From NCBI RefSeq assembly GCF_014137975.1, contig NZ_JACGWZ010000005.1, positions 124,001 through 188,000 on the forward strand: DNA of 64,000 nucleotides, written 5' to 3'. Shown here piece by piece: positions 25,074-33,392 of the stretch. The stretch is from Halosaccharopolyspora lacisalsi (GTDB taxonomy: Bacteria; Actinomycetota; Actinomycetes; Mycobacteriales; Pseudonocardiaceae). Both the position numbers and the translations under genes were made by a program. Position 1 is the first letter of the stretch; the number at the start of each line of letters is the position of its first letter. The notes beneath the pieces are model-generated. The model saw nothing but the letters and a program-made list of their open reading frames with translations. It was not told the DNA's origin and ran no database searches.

Positions 25074-26891
25074 ATGGGAGACGAGTGGTCCATGTCCGAT
25101 TCAGAGGTGCCGGTACTCATCGTGGGGGGTGGCGGCTGCGGTCTCGCCGCGTCGGTCTTCCTGTCCGACATGGGAGTGGAGCACCTGCTCGTCGAGCGAC
25201 GGGAGTCGACGTCGGTACTGCCCCGAGCGCACTACCTGAACCAGCGAACGATGGAGATCCTCCGCCAGCACGGGATCGCCGAGGACGTGTACCGGGCCAG
25301 CGCACCGCCGGCGAACATGGAAGAAGTCGTCTGGCGGACGTCGCTGGCCGGTGACGGGCCGCTGGACGCGCTGGACCTGCACCGGATCGACGCGTTCGGC
25401 GGTGGTGCGACCGCGGCGGCGTACGCGGCCGACAGCCCGTGCCCGTCGACGAACCTTCCGCAGCACCGCCTCGAGCCGTTGCTGCTGCGGCACGCCGAGG
25501 AACGAGCGGCGGGAGGGGTCCGCTTCCACCACACGATGGAGGAGTTCACCCAGGACGAGTCCGGGACAAGCGCGCGCGTGACCGACCGCGCCACGGGTGA
25601 GCAACGGACCGTCCGGGCCCGGTACCTCCTGGCCGCCGACGGGGGACGGAGCATCGGTGACTCCCTCGGAGTGGAGATGGACGGAGAGGGCGGGGCCCTC
25701 GACGTGTACTCCGTCCACTTCAGCGCGGACCTGGCCGAGTGGTGGCCCGGGGACGCGGTGCTCATGACGAACTTCGTCGATCCGGACGGTGGGCTGATCT
25801 CCCGGTACGGGATGGTGGCCCTGGGGCCCCGGTGGGGGCTGGAATGCCGGGAGTGGGCGTTGCATTTCCACCTGCCGCCGGAGACCACTCCGGACCTCGG
25901 GACGGAAGCCGTCACCGCCACGGTGCGGGGACTGCTGAAGCTGCCCGATCTCGACCTGACGGTCCACCAGGTGAGCCACTACCGGCCGGAGGCCGTCGTG
26001 GCGAGTTCGTTCCGGGTAGGCGGGGTCTTCCTCGCCGGGGACGCCGCGCACCGCCAGCCGCCCGCCACGGGACTCGGGCTGAACTCGGCGATCCAGGACG
26101 CGCACAACATCGCCTGGAAGCTCGGCGCCGTGCTCGGCGGCGGGGCGGATACGTCGTTGCTGGACACCTACGAGGCCGAACGCCTCCCGGTCGCTCATCG
26201 GAACGTGGACTGGGCGATGTACGCCTTCCGCAACCACGCGGTCATCCACGCGGGCCTCGGTATTTTTCCCGGCCAGCCGCCTGAAACCACGCGAGCCACC
26301 ATTCGGGCGCTGTTCTCCGGCACCCCGATGGGCGAGACGCGGCGAGCCAGGGCCGCGGAGGTGTTCGCCACCCAGCGGGTCGAGTACCAGGCACACGACA
26401 TCGAGATCGGCCACTACTACCGGACCGGTGCCCTGGAACCCGACTCGTCGGACCCGCCGCCCCGCGATCCGATGGGGTGCACGTACCGGCCGGTCACCAG
26501 GCCCGGGCACCGGTTGCCGCACGCGTGGCTGACCCGTGACGGCAACCGCGTGTCGACCCTCGACCTCGTCGGTCCCCGAGGTGGGTACGTGCTGATCACC
26601 GGTCCGTCGGCGGCCGGGTGGGTGGCCGCGGGGGAACGGATCGCGGCCGCCCACGGCGTGACGCTGAAGGTCGTGCCCGTCGACGCGGACCCGGAGGTGG
26701 GTGGCTACCACGACGTCGACGGTGGCTGGTCGGCGGTCAAGGAGATCGGCGATGACGGCGCCGTGCTGGTGCGTCCGGACAACCACATCGCCTGGCGCAG
26801 CGTTCGGGGCGGCCCGCGCTCCGCCGAGGAGCTCGACGCGGTCTTCCGCGGGATTCTCGGACGTACCGATGTCACGACCACGGGGAGCTGA
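25074..26891 (+). CDS. FAD-dependent aromatic hydroxylase (PheA/TfdB type)
   Basis: A 605-residue class A flavin monooxygenase. FAD-binding PVLIVGGGGCGLAASVFLSDMG near residue 12, LPRAHYLNQRTMEILR near 46, ARYLLAADGGRSIGDSLG (the DG motif) near 182, and FLAGDAAHRQPPATGLGLNSAIQDAHN near 320. A C-terminal thioredoxin-like domain of about 150 residues ends with HIAWRS. This architecture is shared by phenol hydroxylases and polyketide-tailoring oxygenases. ATG 25074 is behind GAGAGG; ATG 25092 is an alternative. Probable job: hydroxylation of the aromatic/indole part or an epoxidation. The stop overlaps the next ATG. Confidence 0.9.
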   Translation: MGDEWSMSDSEVPVLIVGGGGCGLAASVFLSDMGVEHLLVERRESTSVLPRAHYLNQRTMEILRQHGIAEDVYRASAPPANMEEVVWRTSLAGDGPLDALDLHRIDAFGGGATAAAYAADSPCPSTNLPQHRLEPLLLRHAEERAAGGVRFHHTMEEFTQDESGTSARVTDRATGEQRTVRARYLLAADGGRSIGDSLGVEMDGEGGALDVYSVHFSADLAEWWPGDAVLMTNFVDPDGGLISRYGMVALGPRWGLECREWALHFHLPPETTPDLGTEAVTATVRGLLKLPDLDLTVHQVSHYRPEAVVASSFRVGGVFLAGDAAHRQPPATGLGLNSAIQDAHNIAWKLGAVLGGGADTSLLDTYEAERLPVAHRNVDWAMYAFRNHAVIHAGLGIFPGQPPETTRATIRALFSGTPMGETRRARAAEVFATQRVEYQAHDIEIGHYYRTGALEPDSSDPPPRDPMGCTYRPVTRPGHRLPHAWLTRDGNRVSTLDLVGPRGGYVLITGPSAAGWVAAGERIAAAHGVTLKVVPVDADPEVGGYHDVDGGWSAVKEIGDDGAVLVRPDNHIAWRSVRGGPRSAEELDAVFRGILGRTDVTTTGS

Positions 26892-27274
26892 TGATGTCCG
26901 CTGTCGAGCACGAACTGGTCGTGCGGGAGTTCCTGACCGGTATGGGACCGACCCCCGCCGACGTCAGGTCCGCTCTGGACCGTTTCCTGACCGACGACTG
27001 CGTGTGGGAGAACCCCGGTTCGCCGGTGTGCCGGGGAAAGGAGCAGATCGTCGCCCTGATGCCGGCCGACTTCGCACGACTGGAGGTCTGGTTCCGGTGC
27101 ATGGCCACCGTCGGCGAGACCGTCCTGGTCGAGCGGGTGGAGAACATGCTGCGCACGGACGGAAGTCCGATCGCGCGGAACCTGAAGGTGATGGCCGCTT
27201 TCGAGCTGACCGAAGGGCGGATCAGCGCGTGGCGGGACTACTTCGACATCACCGACCTCGTTTCCGGTTCGTGA
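26891..27274 (+). CDS. Limonene-1,2-epoxide hydrolase/SnoaL-like protein
   Basis: A 127-residue cone-shaped alpha+beta protein of the NTF2 superfamily. The segment LVERVENMLR...FELTEGRISAWRDYFDITDL aligns with limonene-epoxide hydrolase, in which an Asp-Arg-Asp triad opens the epoxide. Here Arg82 and Asp116 are kept but the first Asp is Glu84. It overlaps the hydroxylase stop (TGATG); ATG 26894 is an equally good start. In context it may open an epoxide made by one of the flavoenzymes or act as a cyclase like polyether and SnoaL enzymes. Confidence 0.82.
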   Translation: MMSAVEHELVVREFLTGMGPTPADVRSALDRFLTDDCVWENPGSPVCRGKEQIVALMPADFARLEVWFRCMATVGETVLVERVENMLRTDGSPIARNLKVMAAFELTEGRISAWRDYFDITDLVSGS

Positions 27275-27326
27275 TGACGGGCGAGCGCGGCGACGGGTGT
27301 CACCATCGAACCGGGAAGGCGGTCAC

Positions 27327-28520
27327 ATGACGAACGTGCAGGCACGAGTGCGGTACTCGCGGGCCGAGCTGGTGGAACGGGTCCATTCGGTCGGACCGAC
27401 GCTCGCGGCCGGGGTCGCCCGGGGTGATCGCGAGCGCAGGTTGCCGGAAGACACCGTGCACGCGATCAATGAGTCCCAGGTGGACAGACTGTGGACCGCG
27501 CGGTCCTACGGCGGGCTCGAAACCGATGTCCGAACCCTGAGCGAGGTCACCAAGGTGCTCTCGCACTACTGCCCTTCCACGTCGTGGGTGGTGAACAACA
27601 TCAACGGATCGAACCTGCTCTCCGGGCGGTTCCCGGAGCGGACTCGGGACGAGGTGTTCGCGGACAATCCCGGAGCCAAGCTCGCCTCGGTCTTCGTGAC
27701 CGCGGGCGAGGCGAGGCGTACCGACGGGGGCTACCTGCTCACCGGGACGTGGCCGTACGCCTCCGGCATCCTGCACGACGACTGGGCGATCCTGGCCGCC
27801 AAGGAGGTCGCCGCCGACGGCAGCACCACCCGGCCGATGTCGGTGCTCGTGCCCACCGGTGACCTGGTGATCGAGGACTCCTGGTTCACCGTCGGCATGC
27901 GGGCCACCGGAAGCCACACCGTCGTCGCGACGGAGGTGTTCGTTCCCGGGAACCGGGTGATACCGCTCTGGGAGCAGCTGGGGCGTCAGCACTGTGGCGA
28001 CATCACGCTGCCACCGCTGTTCCGGTCGCCCGCCGTGGCGTCCATGGCCGTCATCTGCGCTTCCGTGGTGGTCGGTATCGGCCAGGCGGCGCTGGCCCTC
28101 GTGGTCGACAGGGCTCCCGGCCGGGGAGTCGCGCCGACGGTCTACACGAGTCGGCCGGATTCCGGGACCTTCGTCTCCGAGCTCGGCAGGACGGCGCTGA
28201 CCATCGATGCCGCCGAGCTGCACGTGAACCGGGCCGCGGACGTGATCGACCAGGCGGCGGTGGCGGCCGAGCCGCTTCCGGAGAGCGAACTCCGCCGGAT
28301 CCGGGGTGACGTCGGGCAGGCGGCGAAGCTGGTGACGTCCGCACTCGACGAGCTGATGTACGCGAACGGTGCCGGCTCGTTCGCCGAGTCCAGTCCGCTG
28401 CAGCAGTTCTGGAGGGACGCCAACACGGCGGCCCGGCACGCGATGCTCAACGTGCACGTCGGCCACGAGCTCTACGGTGGTGGGTTCTTCGGTCTGGATT
28501 CCATCGTGCCCAGTCTCTGA
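27327..28520 (+). CDS. Acyl-CoA-dehydrogenase-fold flavin monooxygenase (HsaA/XiaF-like)
   Basis: A 397-residue protein with the acyl-CoA dehydrogenase fold but the signatures of two-component flavin hydroxylases. It shows CPSTSWVVNNINGSNLLSGRFPE near residue 82, GGYLLTGTWPYASGILHDDWAIL near 137, and the C-terminal NVHVGHELYGGG near 378. The catalytic Glu of dehydrogenases is absent from its usual place. HsaA hydroxylates steroid phenols, and XiaF, from a bacterial indole-sesquiterpene pathway, hydroxylates an indole. That parallel fits the neighbourhood. A flavin reductase is not encoded nearby. Start ATG 27327 behind GGGAAGG. Confidence 0.86.
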   Translation: MTNVQARVRYSRAELVERVHSVGPTLAAGVARGDRERRLPEDTVHAINESQVDRLWTARSYGGLETDVRTLSEVTKVLSHYCPSTSWVVNNINGSNLLSGRFPERTRDEVFADNPGAKLASVFVTAGEARRTDGGYLLTGTWPYASGILHDDWAILAAKEVAADGSTTRPMSVLVPTGDLVIEDSWFTVGMRATGSHTVVATEVFVPGNRVIPLWEQLGRQHCGDITLPPLFRSPAVASMAVICASVVVGIGQAALALVVDRAPGRGVAPTVYTSRPDSGTFVSELGRTALTIDAAELHVNRAADVIDQAAVAAEPLPESELRRIRGDVGQAAKLVTSALDELMYANGAGSFAESSPLQQFWRDANTAARHAMLNVHVGHELYGGGFFGLDSIVPSL

Positions 28521-28527
28521 GCCGCCC

Positions 28528-28557
28528 GGTCTCCGAACCGCCCTGGTCTCCGAACCG
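28528..28557. repeat. Short direct repeat GGTCTCCGAACCG
   Basis: GGTCTCCGAACCG occurs at 28528-28540 and 28545-28557, in the 80-bp gap before the membrane cyclase gene. Probably a small duplication; a role in mRNA structure is possible. Confidence 0.5.
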
Positions 28558-28600
28558 CGGAGTCGTTTTTCGCCCACCCGCGAGGTAAGGACGTCCCGTC

Positions 28601-29341
28601 ATGTGGCTGCCCCCCTTCCTGATCCCGATGTCCGAGGTCGCGCCGGTCACCGTGGGACCTGCCGACGTCGCGGACTGGCTCTTCTGGTCGTTGGCCGGAC
28701 CCACGGTGCTCGGGTGGATGGCGACCTATCTGCTGGCCATCCGGCAGACCGCCGTGGACGGGCGAACGGGGATTCCGGCCTACATGGTGGCGGTCAATTT
28801 CGCGTGGGAGTTCAGCCTGGCCTTCCTGCTGGAACAGACGCCGACACAGCGGCAGATCAACTTCGTCTGGGTCGTCGTCAACGTTTTCCTGCTGTACCAG
28901 ATGCTGCGGTACGGTCACCGCGACTATCCGCTGTGGTCTCCGCGTGCTTTTCGCGCGGCGATGGTCGGCCTTCTCTGCTGGGCGGCGCTGATGGTGATGG
29001 CCGGGGCCAACGAGTTCCACGACCTCGACGGCATGTACATCGGCATGATCATCAATGTGCCGTTGAGCGCCGCGTTCATCCTGATGCTCCGGCGGCGCGA
29101 TTCCTCCGTGGGGCAGTCCATGTACATCGCCGTCGCGAAATGCGTCGCGTCCCTGTTCGCCGGATTCACCGGTTTCGCCCTCTATCCGTCCCGCCTGCTG
29201 TTCCTCGTGGTGGTGCCGACGATGGTTGCGCTGGACATCGCCTACATCGTGTTGCTGTACAGGCAGCTGCGTGCCGAGGGACGATCGCCGTGGGCTTTCC
29301 GGACGCGGCGGGAACCCGTCGAGTCCGTGAGCCGGTCGTGA
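28601..29341 (+). CDS. Integral membrane terpene cyclase (Pyr4/PaxB family)
   Basis: A 246-residue protein with seven predicted membrane helices. The family landmarks are an acidic residue after the second helix (NFAWEFSLAF, Glu70) and another near the end of the seventh (MVALDIAYIVLLY, Asp212). These match the catalytic Glu63 and Asp218 of fungal Pyr4, which protonate an epoxide and start cyclisation of a meroterpenoid. FALYPSR and the NEFHDLDG loop also fit. PaxB-type cyclases act on epoxidised prenyl-indoles. With the epoxidase at 20814 this gives a complete epoxidise-and-cyclise module. The ATG is preceded by GAGGTAAGGA. Last plus-strand gene of the cluster. Confidence 0.85.
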   Translation: MWLPPFLIPMSEVAPVTVGPADVADWLFWSLAGPTVLGWMATYLLAIRQTAVDGRTGIPAYMVAVNFAWEFSLAFLLEQTPTQRQINFVWVVVNVFLLYQMLRYGHRDYPLWSPRAFRAAMVGLLCWAALMVMAGANEFHDLDGMYIGMIINVPLSAAFILMLRRRDSSVGQSMYIAVAKCVASLFAGFTGFALYPSRLLFLVVVPTMVALDIAYIVLLYRQLRAEGRSPWAFRTRREPVESVSRS

Positions 29342-29399
29342 GCGGAGATCCGACCGCGCCCGCTTCGGCGGTGCGGTGAACGTCAGGCGGTACTCCCGG

Positions 29400-30023
29400 T
29401 CAGATCACGCCCATGCGCAGGGCGTACGCGACCGCGTGGGGCCGGTTGCGGAGCTTGAGGCGTCCGGTCACACCGGAGACCACTCGCTTCACGGCCCGCT
29501 CCGAGAAGCACAGCTCGTCGGCGATCTCGGTGGTGTCCAGGCCGTGCGACATCAACCGCAGGACGTCGATCTCCCGCGGGGTCAGGCCGGAGACGTGGAG
29601 ACCGTGCGGTGACAGCACCTCGCGCTGGACCCGTTCGAACTGCTTGAGCAGTTCACCGAGCATGCTGGTGGACAGGAAGCCCCCGCCGTCGGCGGCTGTG
29701 AACACCGCGTGCTCGATCCGGTCGCCGGTGGCCGCTTCCCGGGGAAGCACCGCGGCGACGTTGCACTCCACGGCGGTGACCAGGTCGTCCCGGCTGGTCT
29801 CGGAGAGGATCAGCACCACGGGTGAGTCCATGGTGGCCTTCACCTTGCGCAGTGTCGAGGAGGTCTCCACGGTCAGCCGTTCGGCCGCGATCACGACCAC
29901 GTCGATGGGGGTGAGTTGCTCGGACGGCACCACCTCGATGCCCGGCCGGGAGTCGAGGTAGGTGCTGATGGCCATGCTCGTCAACGGATCCGCTGCTCGT
30001 ACGAACGCTCGGACTGCGTGCAC
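29400..30023 (-). CDS. LuxR/NarL-type regulator with a degenerate receiver
   Basis: A 207-residue regulator. The C-terminal helix-turn-helix LTPREIDVLRLMSHGLDTTEIADELCFSERAVKRV is clear. The N-terminal part has receiver-like strand/helix order (IDVVVIAAERL, SPVVLILSET) but no phosphorylatable Asp in the expected place, so it probably works without a kinase. GTG 30023, with GGGAGCG upstream, gives the start VHAVRAFVRAADPLT. It is convergent with the membrane cyclase (59-bp gap). Likely a pathway-specific regulator; a distant relative lies at 53956. Confidence 0.8.
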   Translation of the reverse strand: MHAVRAFVRAADPLTSMAISTYLDSRPGIEVVPSEQLTPIDVVVIAAERLTVETSSTLRKVKATMDSPVVLILSETSRDDLVTAVECNVAAVLPREAATGDRIEHAVFTAADGGGFLSTSMLGELLKQFERVQREVLSPHGLHVSGLTPREIDVLRLMSHGLDTTEIADELCFSERAVKRVVSGVTGRLKLRNRPHAVAYALRMGVI

Positions 30024-30260
30024 TGTGCGCTCCCAGGTTCTACGTGCCACCCGCGTGGCTCTCACGAACAGTGTGCGAGCGACCGCTGGCGGATGTCTGC
30101 GTCGTGATCGCCGAGATCGGACTCGCGCAGGGTTCTCCTGCACGAGCCGAACACTTTGTCGACGGCATCCAGACAATGACGTGGAGCGCCGATGGCGCGG
30201 ACGTGAACACCTCGCCCGGAAGGGGCGTCGAGCGATTCGTCGCCGAGAGGAACGAGTGGT

Positions 30261-33107
30261 TCAGCCGCGGTATTCGTCGGTCAGCATGGCCGCGGCCAAC
30301 TCCACCCGGGAGCGGTGGCCGGTCCTGGCGAACATCCGGTTCAGGCGACTCTCCACGCTCTTCTCGCTGGTACCGAACAGCAGCGCCAGTTGACGGTTGG
30401 TCAACCCCTCGGTGACCAGTACCGCGAGCAGCCGCTCGTTCTCCGCCGTGGTGATGCTGCGGCCGGGCACCGGGACGTGGTGCGCGCGCATGATCCCTCG
30501 CAGCTGAGCGCGCCAGAGCAGGGCGTCGAGCTCGCCGAGGAGCACGTAGGCGTCCGAAAGCAACCGCTTCGTGTCGATCCCGCACAGTGCCACGCTGGTG
30601 AAGACCCACGCCGATTCGTCGGGGATCGCCCGCTCGCGTGCTCGCCGCACCGCCGTCCTACCGGCCGCGCGATCGCCGTGCACGCGTGCCCGGGAAACCA
30701 GGTAGGTGAGCTTCGCGCGGTGGGTTCCCAGCGCTTCCGCGACCCCCTGAGCACGGTGCACGCACCGGACGGCCTGCTCGTGGTTTCCCAGCGCGTGCTC
30801 GCGAACGGCCAGGTCCGCCCACATGTGCTCGGTGCCGAGCACGAAGCCGTTCTCGTCGGCGCTGTGCAACGCCGAGCGCAGCAGCTCATCGGCGTTTTCC
30901 GGTTCCCCCAGCGCCCGCAGGCACCTCACGTCGGCGTGGTCGAGCAGGTGGTCGAGGTGCATGCCGCGGGCCATGTCGGTCAGCTCTCGCGCCCTGGTCA
31001 GCCAGCCCCGTCCGATGAGCACTCCGGCAGCGCCCCGGGCCATCACCACCGGAACGAGCGGTCGTGTCGAGTAGCCACCCTCGGCGATGCTGCGTCGGGC
31101 CATGTCCAGCGCCGCGGAGTGCTCTCCGCGCAGCAATCGCAGCAGCGACCGCTCCGTGTTGTGCAGCTGCTCGACGCTGACGTCGTTGGCGCGCAGCACC
31201 CTCGTCGCCTCGTCCCGCTCGCCCAGCATGAGCAGCATGTCGACCTCGTAGCGAATCTGCTCGAACCGGTGTCGCGGGTGATCCCGCGATCGCCACGACC
31301 GCGGATCGGCCAGGAACCGCCGCAGCAGACTCGGATCACCGGTCAGCACGCCGGCACCGCCGCGATATATGTGCCCCAGGTCGGCGGTCACCGGATTCGC
31401 CGTGGTCCACGACCGCTGGTGCTCCCGTAGCAGTTCGTCGCCGTCGGTATAGCGCCCCAGGAACAGCAGCGCGAACGCCCGGGTGACCAACTCGTTGGCC
31501 GGTCCGCCCGACAGCGAGATCTCGCGGGCCGCCAGCCTGTTCAGCTCCGACCACTGGCCGCACGCGGCGAGCGAGAGCACGTAGACGAGCTCGGTCTCCT
31601 GCAACGTTTCGGCGGACAGGCGCTCGGCGTACTCCACGAGTACCGCTCGCGCGCTGTCGACCGACTCCTCCAGCCGGTTGTGAATGGCGCACGCCGCGCT
31701 GTGGGACAGCAGTGCCATGGACCGCTTGTCCGGTTCGTGCACCCGGTCGACCAGCGCGCGCAGCCAGCGCACGGCGCGCGCGCCGTCGGTGAACATCACG
31801 GCCTCGCTGCCGGCCAGCAGTTCGTCGGTGGAGCGTTCCGGGTCCACGAGCCTGCCCGCCGCCACCAGCTGGTCCGGCAGGAACGTCTCGTCGGCGGGCT
31901 CGGCGACGCCGTCCCACACCGCACGCACCGCCAGCGCGCACAGCCGCTGCTGCTCGTAGGGGCCGAGCGAGGCTTCGAGCGCCTGACGCACCACCGGTGC
32001 CCGGAATTTCCACCCCGCCTTAGACGAGCCGACGAGCACGCGACCTGTTTCCAGCGACCGCAACGAGGCGTGCGCGACCGTCGGATCGATCTCGAGCGCC
32101 TCGGCGACCAGTCCCGCGGCGGCGTCGCCGAGCGGGGCGAGGACCGTCATGGTCCGGGCCACCGACCAGCACAGCGCGCCGCTGTCCCGGATGGCGGCCA
32201 GCAGTGGATGCTGCTCGGACAACGGCAGCGGGTCGAGTGTGCGCTGCGAGTAGGCGTGGCGGTCCACCACGCGCAGCGCTCCGGACTCCAGCTGCGCTTC
32301 GATCTCCGAGTTCAGCGCCGCCGGATTGCCCCGACTGTCGGTGTGCAACCGATCGACCAGTTCGGAGTCCGGAACCGCGCGCACGGACGCGGCGATCAAC
32401 GCGGTGGTCTCGGCCCGGGCCAGTGGGCGCATCGTGATCACGCGGGCCGCTCCGCCGGCCACGAGTCGGTGCATCGTGGTGGCGCGCTGGTGATCGTCGG
32501 GGCCGGTGGGGGGCCAGCAGCGCCAGGTCGCGACGACGGTGAATCCGGGACCGGCGAACCGACGGATGAACTGATCGAGCAGCGAGACGGTACCGATGTC
32601 GGCCCATTGCGCGTCGTCGACCAGCACTGTCAGCGGGAGGTGCCTGCGCACCGCGGACGAGACGATGCCGGCGAGCTGAGCGGAAGCGGTCGATGACGAG
32701 GGGTCGTGGTCGTCGGCGCTCAGCCGTGCCACCAGGCCGAGCGCCGAGTTCTCCGAGGTGGTGGCCGAGGGCGGATGCTCTTCGGAGAGCTCGAGCTCGG
32801 CGAGCAGGCGGTACAGCAGTCCGTAGTGGCCGGCGGTGTCGTTCTCGCTGAGCCGCACCGTCAGTACTCGGGTGCCGGTGCCGGTGAGCTTGTCGGCGAT
32901 CGCCTCCAGCACCGTCGAACGCCCGAGGCCCGCCTCTCCGGCGAGCAGCGTCAACCGTGGTTCACCAGCACGCACCTTCGTGCACACGTCTTCGATCAGC
33001 GCTGTTCTGCTGGACGTCCTCGGTGCTCGGGGGGCGGCCTGATCGTCCTGCGGGACAAGGGGAGTGCGCGGACTCCATCGGGAGGAATCAGTCACGGTGA
33101 CGGTCAT
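30261..33107 (-). CDS. Large LuxR-family (LAL) ATP-binding regulator
   Basis: A 948-residue LAL regulator: AAA/STAND ATPase at residues 35-280, tetratricopeptide-like helical repeats in the middle, and a LuxR helix-turn-helix at the end (LLAVLVTEGLTNRQLALLFGTSEKSVESRLNRMF). Walker B is LTVLVDDAQWAD. The P-loop reads GEAGLGRST: the invariant Lys is Arg63, so ATP hydrolysis may be weakened. ATG 33107 is behind GGAAAG. LAL proteins are common activators of antibiotic clusters. Divergent from a second LAL gene at 33393. Confidence 0.9.
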   Translation of the reverse strand: MTVTVTDSSRWSPRTPLVPQDDQAAPRAPRTSSRTALIEDVCTKVRAGEPRLTLLAGEAGLGRSTVLEAIADKLTGTGTRVLTVRLSENDTAGHYGLLYRLLAELELSEEHPPSATTSENSALGLVARLSADDHDPSSSTASAQLAGIVSSAVRRHLPLTVLVDDAQWADIGTVSLLDQFIRRFAGPGFTVVATWRCWPPTGPDDHQRATTMHRLVAGGAARVITMRPLARAETTALIAASVRAVPDSELVDRLHTDSRGNPAALNSEIEAQLESGALRVVDRHAYSQRTLDPLPLSEQHPLLAAIRDSGALCWSVARTMTVLAPLGDAAAGLVAEALEIDPTVAHASLRSLETGRVLVGSSKAGWKFRAPVVRQALEASLGPYEQQRLCALAVRAVWDGVAEPADETFLPDQLVAAGRLVDPERSTDELLAGSEAVMFTDGARAVRWLRALVDRVHEPDKRSMALLSHSAACAIHNRLEESVDSARAVLVEYAERLSAETLQETELVYVLSLAACGQWSELNRLAAREISLSGGPANELVTRAFALLFLGRYTDGDELLREHQRSWTTANPVTADLGHIYRGGAGVLTGDPSLLRRFLADPRSWRSRDHPRHRFEQIRYEVDMLLMLGERDEATRVLRANDVSVEQLHNTERSLLRLLRGEHSAALDMARRSIAEGGYSTRPLVPVVMARGAAGVLIGRGWLTRARELTDMARGMHLDHLLDHADVRCLRALGEPENADELLRSALHSADENGFVLGTEHMWADLAVREHALGNHEQAVRCVHRAQGVAEALGTHRAKLTYLVSRARVHGDRAAGRTAVRRARERAIPDESAWVFTSVALCGIDTKRLLSDAYVLLGELDALLWRAQLRGIMRAHHVPVPGRSITTAENERLLAVLVTEGLTNRQLALLFGTSEKSVESRLNRMFARTGHRSRVELAAAMLTDEYRG

Positions 33108-33392
33108 TCGTCGGGCTTTCCGCACGCTGAGCGCATGGCATCGCGAGAGCGTGAGCGTGTCCGACCGTCGGGTGTGGATCCGTTCGCTTCCGGTAATGAG
33201 AGGTGTCGAACGACAGTGTGTGCTCTCTCATGTGGGCGATTATGGTTCACGCGAAAGACGTTATTCATCACAACAGGATGTGAACTCAGCCACTGGCTCG
33301 TCCCGGACAGGATGCCGCGGAGTCACGAGCGCGAGCTCTCCGGGCGGAAGGTCGAGCAACACGTCAACACCGCCGAACGAGGGAAAACGCGA

